A DNA stretch of 64,000 nucleotides from Bacteroidales bacterium. GTDB taxonomy: Bacteria > Bacteroidota > Bacteroidia > Bacteroidales > UBA7332. The stretch is from assembly GCA_028687995.1 (NCBI GenBank), contig JAQTZA010000005.1, positions 124,001-188,000 of the forward strand, read 5' to 3'. The notes under the pieces are model-generated. The model did no database searches, had not been told where the DNA came from, and saw only the letters and a program-made list of their open reading frames with translations. The translations under genes and the position numbers were made by a program. Shown in pieces: positions 53,819-63,301 of this stretch (its first letter is position 1; each line of letters starts with the position of its first letter).

Positions 53819-55285
53819 ATGAATATGAAGTTACACCAACTTATTTCGAGACTAAAACCGATTCAAATCGTTGGCTCGACCGATGTAGAAATTGGTTCGA
53901 TTTGTTCCGATTCGCGCAAAGCAACCGCTGGCACTCTTTTCGTAGCGGTGCCCGGAACGGCTGTCGATGGACATAACTTTATTGCGCAAACCATCGTGCA
54001 AGGTGCTGTGGCAGTAGTTTGCCAATTATTGCCTGAAACAATTTCCCAAGATACAGTTTACGTTCAAGTAGAAGATAGTGCCGATGCATTGGGCATTCTG
54101 GCCTCTGCTTGGAACGGATATCCATCGGAAAATCTCACCTTGGTGGGAGTGACTGGAACCAATGGAAAAACGACCATCGCCACGCTTTTATACAATATGT
54201 TTACCAAATTGGGTCATAAAACGGGATTGCTCTCTACGGTTTCTAATTTTGTGGTGGATAAAGAGATTCCTGCCACGCACACCACGCCAGATGCAATCAC
54301 GCTTAACGAATTGTTGAAAGAGATGGTGGATGCGGGTTGTGAATATGCATTTATGGAGGTAAGTTCTCATTCGGTGGATCAAAAACGCATCAGCGGATTG
54401 CGATTCAAAGGTGGCATTTTCACCAACCTCACACGCGATCACCTCGATTACCACAAAACGGTGGATGCCTATTTGAAAGCAAAAAAAGGATTTTTCGATC
54501 AACTGCCGAAAGATGCATTTGCCATTACCAATGCCGACGACAAAACGGGTCTGGTGATGCTTCAAAATACAAAAGCAAAAAAACTAACTTACTCTGTGCG
54601 AACGCTCGCCGACTACAAAGGTCGAATCATCGAAGATCATTTCGACGGCATGATGCTCGAAATCAACCGAAAAGAGGTGGTCGTGCAATTTGTGGGCAAA
54701 TTCAATGCCTCGAATCTTTTGGCAGTCGTTGGTGCAGCGCATCAGTTGGGACAAGATATGGACGAGATATTATTGGTATTGAGCACCCTCAAATCTGTCT
54801 CAGGCCGTTTCGAAGCATTGCGCTCGCCATCTGGGTATACCGCCATCGTCGATTATGCTCACACACCAGATGCGTTGAACAACGTGTTGAGTGCTATTCA
54901 TCAGGTGTTGAACGGTGGCGGAAAAGTCATCACGGTAGTAGGCGCAGGTGGTAATCGCGACAAAGGTAAAAGACCATTAATGGCAAAAGAAGCTGCTAAT
55001 GCAAGCGATAAAGTAATTTTGACATCCGATAATCCACGCTTTGAAGAACCGGAGGAGATTCTCAACGATATGGTGGCTGGATTGGATGTGCTCGACAAAA
55101 AGAAAACGCTCACCATTGTAGATCGTCGCCAAGCGATCAAAACAGCTTGCATGCTCGCTCAGACGGGCGATGTGATTCTGATTGCCGGCAAAGGTCACGA
55201 AGATTATCAAGACATAAAAGGGGTGAAACATCATTTCGACGACCGCGAAGTCGTTCGCGAAATTTTCAATGAATCAATTGGATAA
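53819..55285 (+). CDS. murE: UDP-MurNAc-L-Ala-D-Glu:meso-DAP ligase
   Basis: The 488-residue Mur ligase adds the third residue of the stem peptide. It has the N-terminal substrate domain, a P-loop [15 protein letters not shown] near residue 109, [12 protein letters not shown], and [16 protein letters not shown] with [11 protein letters not shown]. The diaminopimelate-recognition motif DNPR starts at residue 404 ([11 protein letters not shown]). DNPR marks meso-DAP ligases rather than lysine ligases, so the peptidoglycan should be DAP-type. ATG 53819, with ATG 53825 also possible. Followed after 73 nt of repeat-like DNA by mraY. Confidence 0.95.
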   Translation: MNMKLHQLISRLKPIQIVGSTDVEIGSICSDSRKATAGTLFVAVPGTAVDGHNFIAQTIVQGAVAVVCQLLPETISQDTVYVQVEDSADALGILASAWNGYPSENLTLVGVTGTNGKTTIATLLYNMFTKLGHKTGLLSTVSNFVVDKEIPATHTTPDAITLNELLKEMVDAGCEYAFMEVSSHSVDQKRISGLRFKGGIFTNLTRDHLDYHKTVDAYLKAKKGFFDQLPKDAFAITNADDKTGLVMLQNTKAKKLTYSVRTLADYKGRIIEDHFDGMMLEINRKEVVVQFVGKFNASNLLAVVGAAHQLGQDMDEILLVLSTLKSVSGRFEALRSPSGYTAIVDYAHTPDALNNVLSAIHQVLNGGGKVITVVGAGGNRDKGKRPLMAKEAANASDKVILTSDNPRFEEPEEILNDMVAGLDVLDKKKTLTIVDRRQAIKTACMLAQTGDVILIAGKGHEDYQDIKGVKHHFDDREVVREIFNESIG

Positions 55286-55347
55286 TATGCCAATGTGCCA
55301 ATTATAGGTGCATGACCTATGACTTATAACTTACGACTTACAACTAA
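55285..55347. repeat. Dispersed low-complexity repeat between murE and mraY
   Basis: The spacer reads ATATGCCAATGTGCCAATTA then CATGACCTATGACTTATAAC and TTACGACTTACAACT. The same words occur at 7245-7275, 14915-14960 and 17489-17518. Confidence 0.5.
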
Positions 55348-55358
55348 ATAGAACAACT

Positions 55359-56618
55359 ATGCTTTACTACTTATTCCAATATTTGCACGATTTGAATGTT
55401 CCAGGAGCGGGCGTTTTCAAATACATATCGTTTCGTTCTGCGGCAGCGCTCATTCTGTCGCTATTTATCTCCACCATTATCGGACGACGGATCATCAACA
55501 AACTGCAAATGCTTCAAATCGGCGAATTGGTGCGCGACCTCGGTCTCGAAGGTCAGATGCAGAAAAAAGGAACTCCCACCATGGGCGGAATCATCATCAT
55601 TATCTCTATTCTGGTGCCGGTTTTGTTGATCGGACGATTGGGAAACATCTACATGATTTTGATGATTATCACCACCGTTTGGCTCGGGGTTATTGGATTT
55701 TTAGACGATTATATCAAGGTTTTCAAGAAAGACAAAGAGGGTTTGAAAGGCATTTTCAAAGTGGTAGGACAAATCGGTCTCGGTTTGATTGTTGGTATTG
55801 TACTTTATATGAGTCCCAAGGTGGTCATTCGTGAAAACTCCGAAATCAGACACGACAATGTGATTTCGGCGGTGGAATACAAAACGATGGATGTGAAATC
55901 GACCAAAACTACGATTCCATTTGTCAAAAATAACAACCTCGATTATGCGGAATTGGTATCGTTTATGGGAGATAAAGCGCAAATGTGGGGTTGGATTCTC
56001 TTTATTTTGGTGACGATCTTTATCGTGACGGCCGTTTCGAACGGTGCCAATCTGACGGATGGATTGGACGGGCTGGCGACGGGAAGTTCCGCCATTATTG
56101 GAGTCACGCTCGGGATTTTGGCGTACCTCTCGAGTAACGTCAACTACGCTTCGTACCTCAATATCATGTACATTCCGGGTGTGGAAGAGATGACCGTTTT
56201 TGCCAGCGCATTTATCGGTGCGACCATCGGATTTCTCTGGTACAACGCCTTCCCTGCGCAAGTGTTTATGGGCGATACCGGCAGTTTGACATTGGGCGGA
56301 ATCATTGCTGTTTTTGCCATCATCATCCACAAAGAGCTGTTGATTCCTATTCTTTGCGGTATATTTTTGGTGGAAAATCTGTCAGTCATTCTTCAACGAT
56401 ATTATTTCAAATACACCAAGAAAAAGAGTGGTGTCGGAAAACGGATTTTCAAAATGGCACCGTTGCATCACCATTTCCAGAAACCGGGAAATTCGGGAAT
56501 TGAAGCTCTGATGCAAAGTCCGCTGATTCCTGTTCCAGAATCAAAAATCGTCATCCGTTTTTGGATTATTGGTATCATTTTAGCGGTTTTGACCATTGTG
56601 ACATTGAAAATTAGATAA
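55359..56618 (+). CDS. mraY: Phospho-MurNAc-pentapeptide translocase
   Basis: The 419-residue polytopic enzyme makes lipid I from UDP-MurNAc-pentapeptide and undecaprenyl phosphate. Family motifs: [30 protein letters not shown] (Asp pair), [26 protein letters not shown] and [13 protein letters not shown] 60-residue insertion in the middle (residues about 155-205, [20 protein letters not shown]) is larger than in Proteobacteria and is usual for the phylum. ATG 55359. Confidence 0.96.
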   Translation: MLYYLFQYLHDLNVPGAGVFKYISFRSAAALILSLFISTIIGRRIINKLQMLQIGELVRDLGLEGQMQKKGTPTMGGIIIIISILVPVLLIGRLGNIYMILMIITTVWLGVIGFLDDYIKVFKKDKEGLKGIFKVVGQIGLGLIVGIVLYMSPKVVIRENSEIRHDNVISAVEYKTMDVKSTKTTIPFVKNNNLDYAELVSFMGDKAQMWGWILFILVTIFIVTAVSNGANLTDGLDGLATGSSAIIGVTLGILAYLSSNVNYASYLNIMYIPGVEEMTVFASAFIGATIGFLWYNAFPAQVFMGDTGSLTLGGIIAVFAIIIHKELLIPILCGIFLVENLSVILQRYYFKYTKKKSGVGKRIFKMAPLHHHFQKPGNSGIEALMQSPLIPVPESKIVIRFWIIGIILAVLTIVTLKIR

Positions 56619-56660
56619 AAAAGTCCCTCTATCGCTGAGGCGGACTTTAAATAAGAATAT

Positions 56661-58001
56661 ATGAACAAAAGAATTGTTGTTTTAGGAGCAGGAGAAAGTG
56701 GAAGTGGTGCTGCGGTTTTAGCAAAGACCAAAGGTTTCGATGTGTTTGTCTCAGATAAATCGAAAATTGCTGACAACTACAAAAGCCTACTCGACAAATA
56801 CGAGATTGCTTGGGAAGAGGAAACACACACCGAATCACTCATCCTCAATGCCGATGAAGTGGTGAAAAGTCCCGGCATTCCCGACAAAGCTCCCATTATC
56901 AAAGCACTAATGGCGCAAAAAACGCCTATAATTTCGGAAATAGAATTTGCAGCTCGTTACACCAAAGCCAAAATGGTCTGCATTACTGGTAGCAATGGCA
57001 AAACGACTACTACAATGTTGACCTATCACATCCTGAAAAATGCTGGGTTAAATGTCGGTCTGGCAGGCAATGTGGGCAAAAGTTTGGCGTTGCAGGTGGC
57101 GGAAGATAATTTCGACTACTTCGTGTTGGAGCTGAGCAGCTTTCAGCTGGATAACATGTACGATTTCCGAGCGAACATCGCCATTTTGCTCAATATCACG
57201 CCCGATCACCTCGATCGCTACGACTATTGCATGCAAAATTACATCAATGCGAAATTCCGCATTACGCAAAATCAAACGCCCGAAGACGCATTTATTTTCT
57301 GGAATGACGATCCCATTATTTCGGAAGAACTAAAGAGCAGAACGATAAACGCTCAGTTTTATCCTTTCGCAGAAACACCCGAAGAAGGAGTGAAAGGATA
57401 TACCGAAAACGAACAAATCCACATCGAGACCGATCAGGCTGAGGTGTTTCTGATGGAGTTGAGCAAACTCGCACTTTCGGGTACGCACAACCTCTACAAC
57501 TCCTTGGCAGCAGGCATTTCTGCGAAATTATTAGACATCAAGAAAGAGAATATCCGCCAATCGTTGAGCGATTTTCGTGGGGTGGAGCATCGCTTGGAGT
57601 ATGTGACGCGCATTCGTGGGGTGGAGTATATCAACGACTCGAAAGCGACCAACGTCAACTCCTGCTGGTATGCGCTCGAAAGCATGAAAACGCCGACCGT
57701 CCTCATCATTGGTGGCACGGACAAAGGCAACGACTACACCGAAATCGAGGCATTAGTGAAACAGAAAGTGAAAGCGATGGTTTGCCTCGGTGTGGACAAT
57801 ACGAAATTGCACGAATTCTTTGATGGAAAAGTGCCGACCATTGTCGATGCTGGCTCCATGCAGGAGGCAGTTGATCATTGCTATCGATTGGCAGAAAAGG
57901 GCGATACAGTATTGCTTTCACCGTGCTGTGCCAGCTTCGATTTGTTCAAAAACTACGAAGATCGCGGTCAGCAGTTTAAGGAGTGTGTAAAGAGTTTGTA
58001 A
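56661..58001 (+). CDS. murD: UDP-MurNAc-L-alanine:D-glutamate ligase
   Basis: The 446-residue ligase starts MNKRIVVLGAGESGSGAAVLA (in parts). It has VVKSPGIPDKAPI, the P-loop CITGSNGKTTTTMLTYHIL (in parts), NVGKSLALQV, LNITPDHLDRYD, LSGTHNLYNSLAA and NDSKATN, with LLSPCCASFDLFKNYEDRG near the end. It adds D-Glu to UDP-MurNAc-L-Ala. It lies 42 nt after mraY. An orphan lipoprotein gene follows 17 nt downstream. Confidence 0.96.
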   Translation: MNKRIVVLGAGESGSGAAVLAKTKGFDVFVSDKSKIADNYKSLLDKYEIAWEEETHTESLILNADEVVKSPGIPDKAPIIKALMAQKTPIISEIEFAARYTKAKMVCITGSNGKTTTTMLTYHILKNAGLNVGLAGNVGKSLALQVAEDNFDYFVLELSSFQLDNMYDFRANIAILLNITPDHLDRYDYCMQNYINAKFRITQNQTPEDAFIFWNDDPIISEELKSRTINAQFYPFAETPEEGVKGYTENEQIHIETDQAEVFLMELSKLALSGTHNLYNSLAAGISAKLLDIKKENIRQSLSDFRGVEHRLEYVTRIRGVEYINDSKATNVNSCWYALESMKTPTVLIIGGTDKGNDYTEIEALVKQKVKAMVCLGVDNTKLHEFFDGKVPTIVDAGSMQEAVDHCYRLAEKGDTVLLSPCCASFDLFKNYEDRGQQFKECVKSL

Positions 58002-58018
58002 AAGAAAGTTTTAAGGTA

Positions 58019-58669
58019 ATGAAACAAATAATTTTTCTTTTCGGTTTAGTCTTATGTGTTTTGAGTTGTAATAATCATACAAAGAAAAAAATCAGTAATA
58101 AAACAACTCCGAATACTTCTCTAAATAGTTCGAACATTAATAAAAAGTCAAATATTTATATAAAAAACAAATCACAATACGACCAAACTTTTATTGAGGG
58201 ACTAGTTGATTATGAGAATTCTTTAAAACTGATCGATAATTACATTTTAATTAATAATGACACGACATATTTTCCAGAAGAACTTCCATTAAATCAGAAG
58301 ATTTTATTTAAAGGAAAAAAAGATGACAATATATTTGAACTTACTGTGACTAGAGAAAACTTAACAAATTTGAATTACGGGCTTCTAATCATAGATAAAA
58401 AAGGGGAAACAATTTTTGATAAATCTGGGAAAGCAATTTTAGGATCTTTGTTTTTCCTTGCACCAGAAAATGATGATGATTTTGAAGCAGATGAAGGTTA
58501 CGCAAGTTCCGAATATTGGGACAATACCAAAAACTGTTCATTTTCAATAAGAATTGGTTTTGGTTCTGATAATAATAATAAAAAACGAGCAAAGTTCACG
58601 TATGGTTGTGAGGAGATAAATGGAAAAAATTTAAAAATAGATGATTGCCCAACCTTAAGGTCAGAATAA
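58019..58669 (+). CDS. Orphan lipoprotein inserted between murD and ftsW
   Basis: The 216-residue protein has a lipoprotein signal (MKQIIFLFGLVLCVLSC, Cys at residue 17). It is followed by a Lys/Asn/Ser/Thr-rich linker (NNHTKKKISNKTTPNTS) and a C-terminal domain with NLNYGLLIIDKKGETIF and NCSFSIRIGFGSD. No family recognised. The DNA is strongly AT-rich and unlike murD and ftsW. A frame from 57983 overlaps murD and would hide the lipobox, so ATG 58019 is chosen. It lies 17 nt after murD and 26 nt before ftsW. Confidence 0.65.
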   Translation: MKQIIFLFGLVLCVLSCNNHTKKKISNKTTPNTSLNSSNINKKSNIYIKNKSQYDQTFIEGLVDYENSLKLIDNYILINNDTTYFPEELPLNQKILFKGKKDDNIFELTVTRENLTNLNYGLLIIDKKGETIFDKSGKAILGSLFFLAPENDDDFEADEGYASSEYWDNTKNCSFSIRIGFGSDNNNKKRAKFTYGCEEINGKNLKIDDCPTLRSE

Positions 58670-58695
58670 ATTTCAATTGAAAAAAATAAACAATT

Positions 58696-59952
58696 ATGGA
58701 TTTAACCAAAGCACTATTCAAAGGAGATCGCGTCATCTGGACGGTATTCTTTTTCCTCTGCATCATCTCGGTGGTGGAGGTGTATAGCGCGTCGAGTATG
58801 CTTTCATACAAATCGGCAGTGCGTCATTTTGATCCAATTATACGTCACGCTACGTTCCTGATTGCTGGCACAGGATTGATTATTCTGATTCAAAATCTCA
58901 GCCTAAAACGTATTCAGATGTTAGGATTTGCCGCACTGATATTGGGAATCTTGTTTTTGGTGTATGCCCTTGTGGGAGGTATGAAAGTGAACGATGCTAC
59001 CCGTTGGGTGAGCTTCTTCGGCATTCGTTTTCAACCCTCTGAATTTGCGAAACTGGGTGTTATTATCACCACATCCTATATTCTATCGAAGTTTCAGGAC
59101 GAAAACAATGCATCGCCGAAAGCCTTCAAATGGATCATGATTATTTCCCTTGTTGTTTGCGCATTTATCATTAAAGAAAATATTTCTACAGCGGTTCTTC
59201 TTTTTACGGTGGTTTATATTTTGATGTTCATTGGTCGGGTAGAGTTCAAGAAACTGGGCATCGTAGCGGCCATTGCTATCGGATTAATCGTGCTAGCTGG
59301 TGTCACTATTACTCATTTGCCAAAGAAATTCCTGCAAGAAACACGTTTGGAAACAGCTGCCAGTCGTGTAAATAGCTTTATTGGAAAGGATAAAGATAGC
59401 GCAAGCAAAAAAATCGATTTGAGTGGGAAAGATTGCCAGAAATATTATGGGAAGATAGCCATTGCCAATGGAAAAGTATTCGGAATGATGCCCGGAAATA
59501 GCGAAACACGCGACTTTCTACCGCAAGCATTTTCCGATTTTATCTTTGCCATTATCCTCGAAGAGACCGGTTTGGTAGGTGGTGTTGTGGTCATTTTTCT
59601 CTATTTTATTTTGCTGTTTCGGGTGGGAATTATCGCGAAACGGTGCAATAAAGTTTTCCCAGCATTGGTCATCATTGGTTGTGCACTGATCATCGCTTTT
59701 CAGGCGTTAATCAACATGTCGGTAGCAGTTAATCTTATTCCTGTTACGGGACAACCATTGCCATTAATTAGTCGTGGTGGAACATCGACGTTGATTAGTT
59801 GCATCTACTTTGGGGTGATTTTGGCCGTTAGCCAATTTGCCAACGAAAGCGCAGCAAAAGCCAAAGCTGAAAAAGAGGGTACAATCAACATCGACGACGA
59901 CCCTGTGACCGAAAAAGTGATTTTTGAAAACATTGAAGAGCCTGTTTCTTAA
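58696..59952 (+). CDS. ftsW: Peptidoglycan glycosyltransferase FtsW
   Basis: The 418-residue SEDS-family protein has about ten membrane helices. Typical stretches: VVEVYSASSMLSYK, GGMKVNDATRWVSFFGIRFQPSEFAKLG (in parts), SETRDFLPQAFSDFIFAIILEETG (in parts) and PVTGQPLPLISRGGTSTL. It polymerises lipid II at the division site with FtsI. The C-terminal 30 residues are cytosolic and acidic. ATG 58696. Confidence 0.95.
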   Translation: MDLTKALFKGDRVIWTVFFFLCIISVVEVYSASSMLSYKSAVRHFDPIIRHATFLIAGTGLIILIQNLSLKRIQMLGFAALILGILFLVYALVGGMKVNDATRWVSFFGIRFQPSEFAKLGVIITTSYILSKFQDENNASPKAFKWIMIISLVVCAFIIKENISTAVLLFTVVYILMFIGRVEFKKLGIVAAIAIGLIVLAGVTITHLPKKFLQETRLETAASRVNSFIGKDKDSASKKIDLSGKDCQKYYGKIAIANGKVFGMMPGNSETRDFLPQAFSDFIFAIILEETGLVGGVVVIFLYFILLFRVGIIAKRCNKVFPALVIIGCALIIAFQALINMSVAVNLIPVTGQPLPLISRGGTSTLISCIYFGVILAVSQFANESAAKAKAEKEGTINIDDDPVTEKVIFENIEEPVS

Positions 59953-59968
59953 TTTATTGATAAAAAAC

Positions 59969-61072
59969 ATGAAAAAGCAACCAAGAGTCGTCATCAGTGG
60001 CGGCGGCACCGGCGGACATATTTTCCCCGCCATTTCGATTGCCAATGCCGTGAAGGAGCTTCGTCCCGATGCTGAAATTCTCTTTGTCGGAGCCGAAAAC
60101 CGCATGGAGATGGAGAAAGTGCCTGCCGCAGGTTATCCGATTGTGGGACTACCCGTGAGCGGTTTCGACCGAAAGAACATGCTCAAAAACGTGCAGGTGG
60201 TCTATCGTTTGGCAAAAAGTTTGGCAAAAGGATGGTTTGCCGTTCGTAAGTTCCGACCTGATGTGGCAGTAGGTGTAGGTGGTTATGCTAGCGGACCAAC
60301 GTTGCGCATCGCATCGATGCAAGGCGTTCCGACATTATTGCAAGAGCAAAATTCGTATGCTGGAGTCACTAATAAACTATTGGCAAAAAACGCGGCAAAA
60401 ATCTGCGTGGCGTACGACAAAATGGAACGCTTTTTCCCGAAAGATAAAATCATCCTGACCGGAAACCCCGTTCGCCAGGATTTGTTTACAAAAGAAGACA
60501 AACGCGCCGAAGCTGTTGAGTATTTCAAACTTGATCCTGCGAAGAAAACGATTCTCGTAGTCGGCGGCAGCCTTGGAGCTAGAACAGTGAACCAAAGCAT
60601 CATCGCCAAACTGAAAGAAATTTCGGAATCGGACGTGCAGGTGATTTGGCAAACGGGGAAATACTACTTCGAAGATGCTGAGGCGACACTCAAAGCCGTG
60701 AATCCAAAGAATGTGCACCTCACTGCCTTTATCAGTCGGATGGATTTGGCATACTCGGTGGCAGATTTGATTATTTCACGCGCCGGAGCGGGTTCTATTT
60801 CCGAATTCTGCCTGCTTGGTAAACCAGTCATTCTCGTGCCTTCGCCCAATGTGGCAGAAGACCACCAAACGCGCAACGCCGAAGCACTAACGGAGAAAAA
60901 TGCGGCAGTAATGATTAAAGACGTCGATGCCCGAGAGCAGTTGGTCGATGCGGCTTTGTCGCTCATCAATCAACCCGGAAAAATGGCAGATCTGGGTAAA
61001 AATATTCTGCTGTTGGCACAACACGACTCGGCAAAACGCATCGCCGAAGAGGTGCTGAAGCTCATAAAATAA
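59969..61072 (+). CDS. murG: Lipid II synthase MurG (GlcNAc transferase)
   Basis: The 367-residue GT28 enzyme adds GlcNAc to lipid I. The motifs are VVISGGGTGGHIFPAISIANA (in parts), VGVGGYASGPTL, LQEQNSYAGVTNKLL, VVGGSLGARTVNQ, ISRAGAGSISEFCLLGKPVILVPSPNVAEDHQ (in parts). ATG 59969 gives the family start. A frame opened at 59924 overlaps ftsW and is rejected. A glutamine amidotransferase gene follows after 9 nt. Confidence 0.96.
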   Translation: MKKQPRVVISGGGTGGHIFPAISIANAVKELRPDAEILFVGAENRMEMEKVPAAGYPIVGLPVSGFDRKNMLKNVQVVYRLAKSLAKGWFAVRKFRPDVAVGVGGYASGPTLRIASMQGVPTLLQEQNSYAGVTNKLLAKNAAKICVAYDKMERFFPKDKIILTGNPVRQDLFTKEDKRAEAVEYFKLDPAKKTILVVGGSLGARTVNQSIIAKLKEISESDVQVIWQTGKYYFEDAEATLKAVNPKNVHLTAFISRMDLAYSVADLIISRAGAGSISEFCLLGKPVILVPSPNVAEDHQTRNAEALTEKNAAVMIKDVDAREQLVDAALSLINQPGKMADLGKNILLLAQHDSAKRIAEEVLKLIK

Positions 61073-61081
61073 GCATAGAAA

Positions 61082-61789
61082 ATGAAATTCCACGCACTGC
61101 GACACCTGCAATTCGAAGGCTTGGGCATGATTGAGCCTTGGATCAAGCATCACGGCCATTCGCTCACCGAAACACTGTTTTGGGAGTCGGATTGGGAGCT
61201 TCCGACCTTGGATTGTTTCGATTTTCTCATCGTGATGGGCGGTTCGATGAACGTGGACGAAGAGGTAGAATTCCCGTGGCTCGTGCAAGAGAAAGCATTC
61301 ATTGCCGATTGCATTCGAGCGAATAAACGGATTTTGGGCATTTGCTTGGGAGCGCAACTGATTTCGAGAGCGTTGGGTAACAAAGTAGGTCGCAGTCCCG
61401 AGAAAGAAATCGGCTGGTTTCCGGTGGAGAAGAAGTTCGACACGCATCCGCTGTTTCCTTCGCTGGCGGACAAAAAGCAGCTCTATGTGATGCAGTGGCA
61501 CGGCGATATGTTCGACATTCCGACAGGCGCTGAGTCGCTCTTTTCGTCGGCTGGCTGTCCGAATCAGGGCTTTGCGATGAACGAAAATCGTGTGGTCGGG
61601 TTGCAATTTCACTTGGAGCTGAGCGACAACCACATCCGCCTCTTTTTTGATGAAGGCGACAATGCCGAATTCGACAACGTGACGAAATACATTCAGCTCC
61701 CAACCACCATTCTGGAAGAGAGCAAAAAACACGTCGCTGCGACACGGCAGGTGTTGAATGAATTGCTGGATGCAATGGTGAAGCTTTAA
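61082..61789 (+). CDS. Class I glutamine amidotransferase-like protein
   Basis: The 235-residue protein has the GATase fold. The nucleophile Cys is in ILGICLGAQLISRAL near residue 86, preceded by FLIVMGGSMNVDEE. The His/Glu pair is in VGLQFHLELSDNH, where the usual QFHPE reads QFHLE. Such stand-alone proteins are often labelled GMP synthase-like, but no synthase partner is nearby. It is not a normal dcw gene. Its place between murG and murC could be accidental or could mean amidation of a cell-wall precursor, which is an inference. A repeat-type hairpin follows. Confidence 0.8.
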   Translation: MKFHALRHLQFEGLGMIEPWIKHHGHSLTETLFWESDWELPTLDCFDFLIVMGGSMNVDEEVEFPWLVQEKAFIADCIRANKRILGICLGAQLISRALGNKVGRSPEKEIGWFPVEKKFDTHPLFPSLADKKQLYVMQWHGDMFDIPTGAESLFSSAGCPNQGFAMNENRVVGLQFHLELSDNHIRLFFDEGDNAEFDNVTKYIQLPTTILEESKKHVAATRQVLNELLDAMVKL

Positions 61790-61911
61790 CCGCAGAGAAT
61801 GCAAAGAAGACGCGGAGAACCGCAAAGGAAAAAATGAGAAAATAGAATTAATGCTAACAAAATAACCTCCGCGGCTCTCTGCGTAAAACTCAGCGTATTC
61901 TGCGGTTAAAA
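61786..61911. repeat. Imperfect inverted CGCAGAG-type repeat
   Basis: TTAACCGCAGA (61786-61796) pairs perfectly with TCTGCGGTTAA (61899-61909), and the inner parts (GACGCGGAG versus CTCCGCGGC and CTCTCTGCG) pair imperfectly. A related unit lies at 42532-42554. The element fills the whole spacer between the amidotransferase and exonuclease genes. Confidence 0.6.
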
Positions 61912-61922
61912 ACCAAAATATT

Positions 61923-62663
61923 ATGCCAACCTACCAAATAGACAAAATTCTGTTTCTCGACATCGAGACCGTGCCGCAAACCGCTGTGCTGTCGGACATG
62001 TCGTACGAATTGCAGAAGCTATGGGCAGAAAAATTCGAAGCGCAACGCCGCCGTATGCCCGATCGTTATCCCGAAGAGGTGGATGCCGCCATTGCATTCA
62101 GTCAAGAAGCTGGAATTTATGCCGAGTTTGGTAGAATCGTCTGCATCTCGGTGGGGTTGGTCTTTTTCAGAGAGGGCGAAAAGTTTATTCGGCTGAAATC
62201 GTTTGCCGGAGACGACGAAAAGGCACTGTTACTCGATTTCGCTGCGTTGATTCAGAAAACCTTCACGCCCGACCACAACATTTGCGGACACAATATCAAG
62301 GAGTTCGACATTCCGTACATTGCCCGCCGGATGCTGATTAACGGTGTGGCGCTGCCGCCCGTGCTCGACATTGCCGGAAAAAAACCGTGGGAAGTGCGCT
62401 TTATCGACACGCTCGAAATGTGGCGCTTTGGCGATTACAAAAACTACACCGCGCTGAAACTGCTCACCGCCGTGTTTGGCATTCCCACACCGAAGGACGA
62501 CATCGACGGAAGTCAAGTGGCATCGGTCTATTATGGTGAAAACGATGTACAACGCATTGCCACCTATTGCGAAAAAGATGTGATAGCAACGGCGCAACTT
62601 TTCCATCGCTTCAATGGATTGCCGTTGATTGAGGAAGGGAATGTGGAAATTGTAGGGAGATAG
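61923..62663 (+). CDS. 3'-5' exonuclease, DEDD type (PolB-like exo2 family)
   Basis: The 246-residue protein shows the three exonuclease motifs: Asp and Glu in ILFLDIETVPQ at the N-terminus, Asp in CGHNIKEFDIPYIARRM (near residue 125) and Tyr/Asp in ATYCEKDVIATAQLF. This corresponds to the predicted 3'-5' exonucleases related to DNA polymerase B proofreading domains. The substrate is unknown. It sits inside the dcw region but is not a dcw gene. ATG 61923. Confidence 0.82.
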   Translation: MPTYQIDKILFLDIETVPQTAVLSDMSYELQKLWAEKFEAQRRRMPDRYPEEVDAAIAFSQEAGIYAEFGRIVCISVGLVFFREGEKFIRLKSFAGDDEKALLLDFAALIQKTFTPDHNICGHNIKEFDIPYIARRMLINGVALPPVLDIAGKKPWEVRFIDTLEMWRFGDYKNYTALKLLTAVFGIPTPKDDIDGSQVASVYYGENDVQRIATYCEKDVIATAQLFHRFNGLPLIEEGNVEIVGR

Positions 62664-62688
62664 TTTCTGACAAAAAAAATGAAATTGT

Positions 62689-63234
62689 ATGATTCAAGAC
62701 GGATTAATATACTACAAAACCGTTGAAACGAATAAGATCGTTTTCAAAGGACAGACATATCAGAAAATCACGAGTTATATTTTTACTTTAATAATATTTT
62801 GTTGGGCACTAGGTGTAAGTTATTATATTATAACAGAACAGATTAAAAATAATCCTTCTATCGCTGACTATTTCATAGCAATCTTTTTCTCAGGATTAAT
62901 TTTAGCTTTGTCAAGTTTTGAAATTCGAACGTTATTGACAAGAGACAAATTAAAAGAAATTGAAATAACAATCAGTGTTGGAAAAGCAAGAACCAAACTA
63001 TTAGAAGCCACAGCTAATTTAAACTGGGAACTATATTCAAATTTTGATAATTATATGGTTTTTAGAACAAAAAATAGTTTTTTGAATGATTGCCAAACTG
63101 TTACTTTGATATTTTTTCCTAGCAATAGAGTATTTTTTCATAGTATAAATTTCCCTAATGATTATATCAGACGCTCAAGATTCAATTATAATTACGAAGA
63201 GCTTTTAAGAGAATATCAAAGGATAGAGAAATAA
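62689..63234 (+). CDS. Small membrane protein of unknown function
   Basis: The 181-residue protein has two adjacent membrane helices (about residues 28-48, YIFTLIIFCWALGVSYYII in parts, and 59-78) joined by a short polar loop (KNNPSIADY). The remaining 100 residues are cytosolic and include LNWELYSNFDNYMVFRTKNS and VTLIFFPSNRVFFH. No family recognised. AT-rich, like the other inserted genes. A PH-like cytosolic domain is conceivable but unproven. It lies 25 nt after the exonuclease gene. Confidence 0.6.
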   Translation: MIQDGLIYYKTVETNKIVFKGQTYQKITSYIFTLIIFCWALGVSYYIITEQIKNNPSIADYFIAIFFSGLILALSSFEIRTLLTRDKLKEIEITISVGKARTKLLEATANLNWELYSNFDNYMVFRTKNSFLNDCQTVTLIFFPSNRVFFHSINFPNDYIRRSRFNYNYEELLREYQRIEK

Positions 63235-63271
63235 AACGAATTATAAAAACTAAATATATTTCCGCTTCAAA

Positions 63272-63290
63272 AGCCCCCTTCGGGGGTTGG
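63272..63290 (+). terminator. GC-rich hairpin in front of murC
   Basis: GCCCCC-TTC-GGGGGT forms a compact stem at 63272-63287 followed by GGGGGTTCC. The trailing sequence has no clean T-run, so it may be a repeat element rather than a terminator. Confidence 0.35.
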
Positions 63291-63301
63291 GGGTTCCTCT
63301 T

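Noticed and set aside
55701..56330. 209-codon minus-strand frame opposite mraY
   Set aside because: Lies entirely within the MraY coding region and its product is Arg/Asn/His-rich with no membrane or catalytic signature.
57983..58018. Translation start of the orphan lipoprotein inside murD
   Set aside because: It would place 12 residues in front of a perfect lipoprotein signal that starts at ATG 58019.
60887..61825. 312-codon open frame on the minus strand opposite murG and the amidotransferase
   Set aside because: The plus strand carries clear MurG and GATase motifs here. The minus-strand product is His/Arg/Phe-rich without any motif, typical of an antisense shadow.
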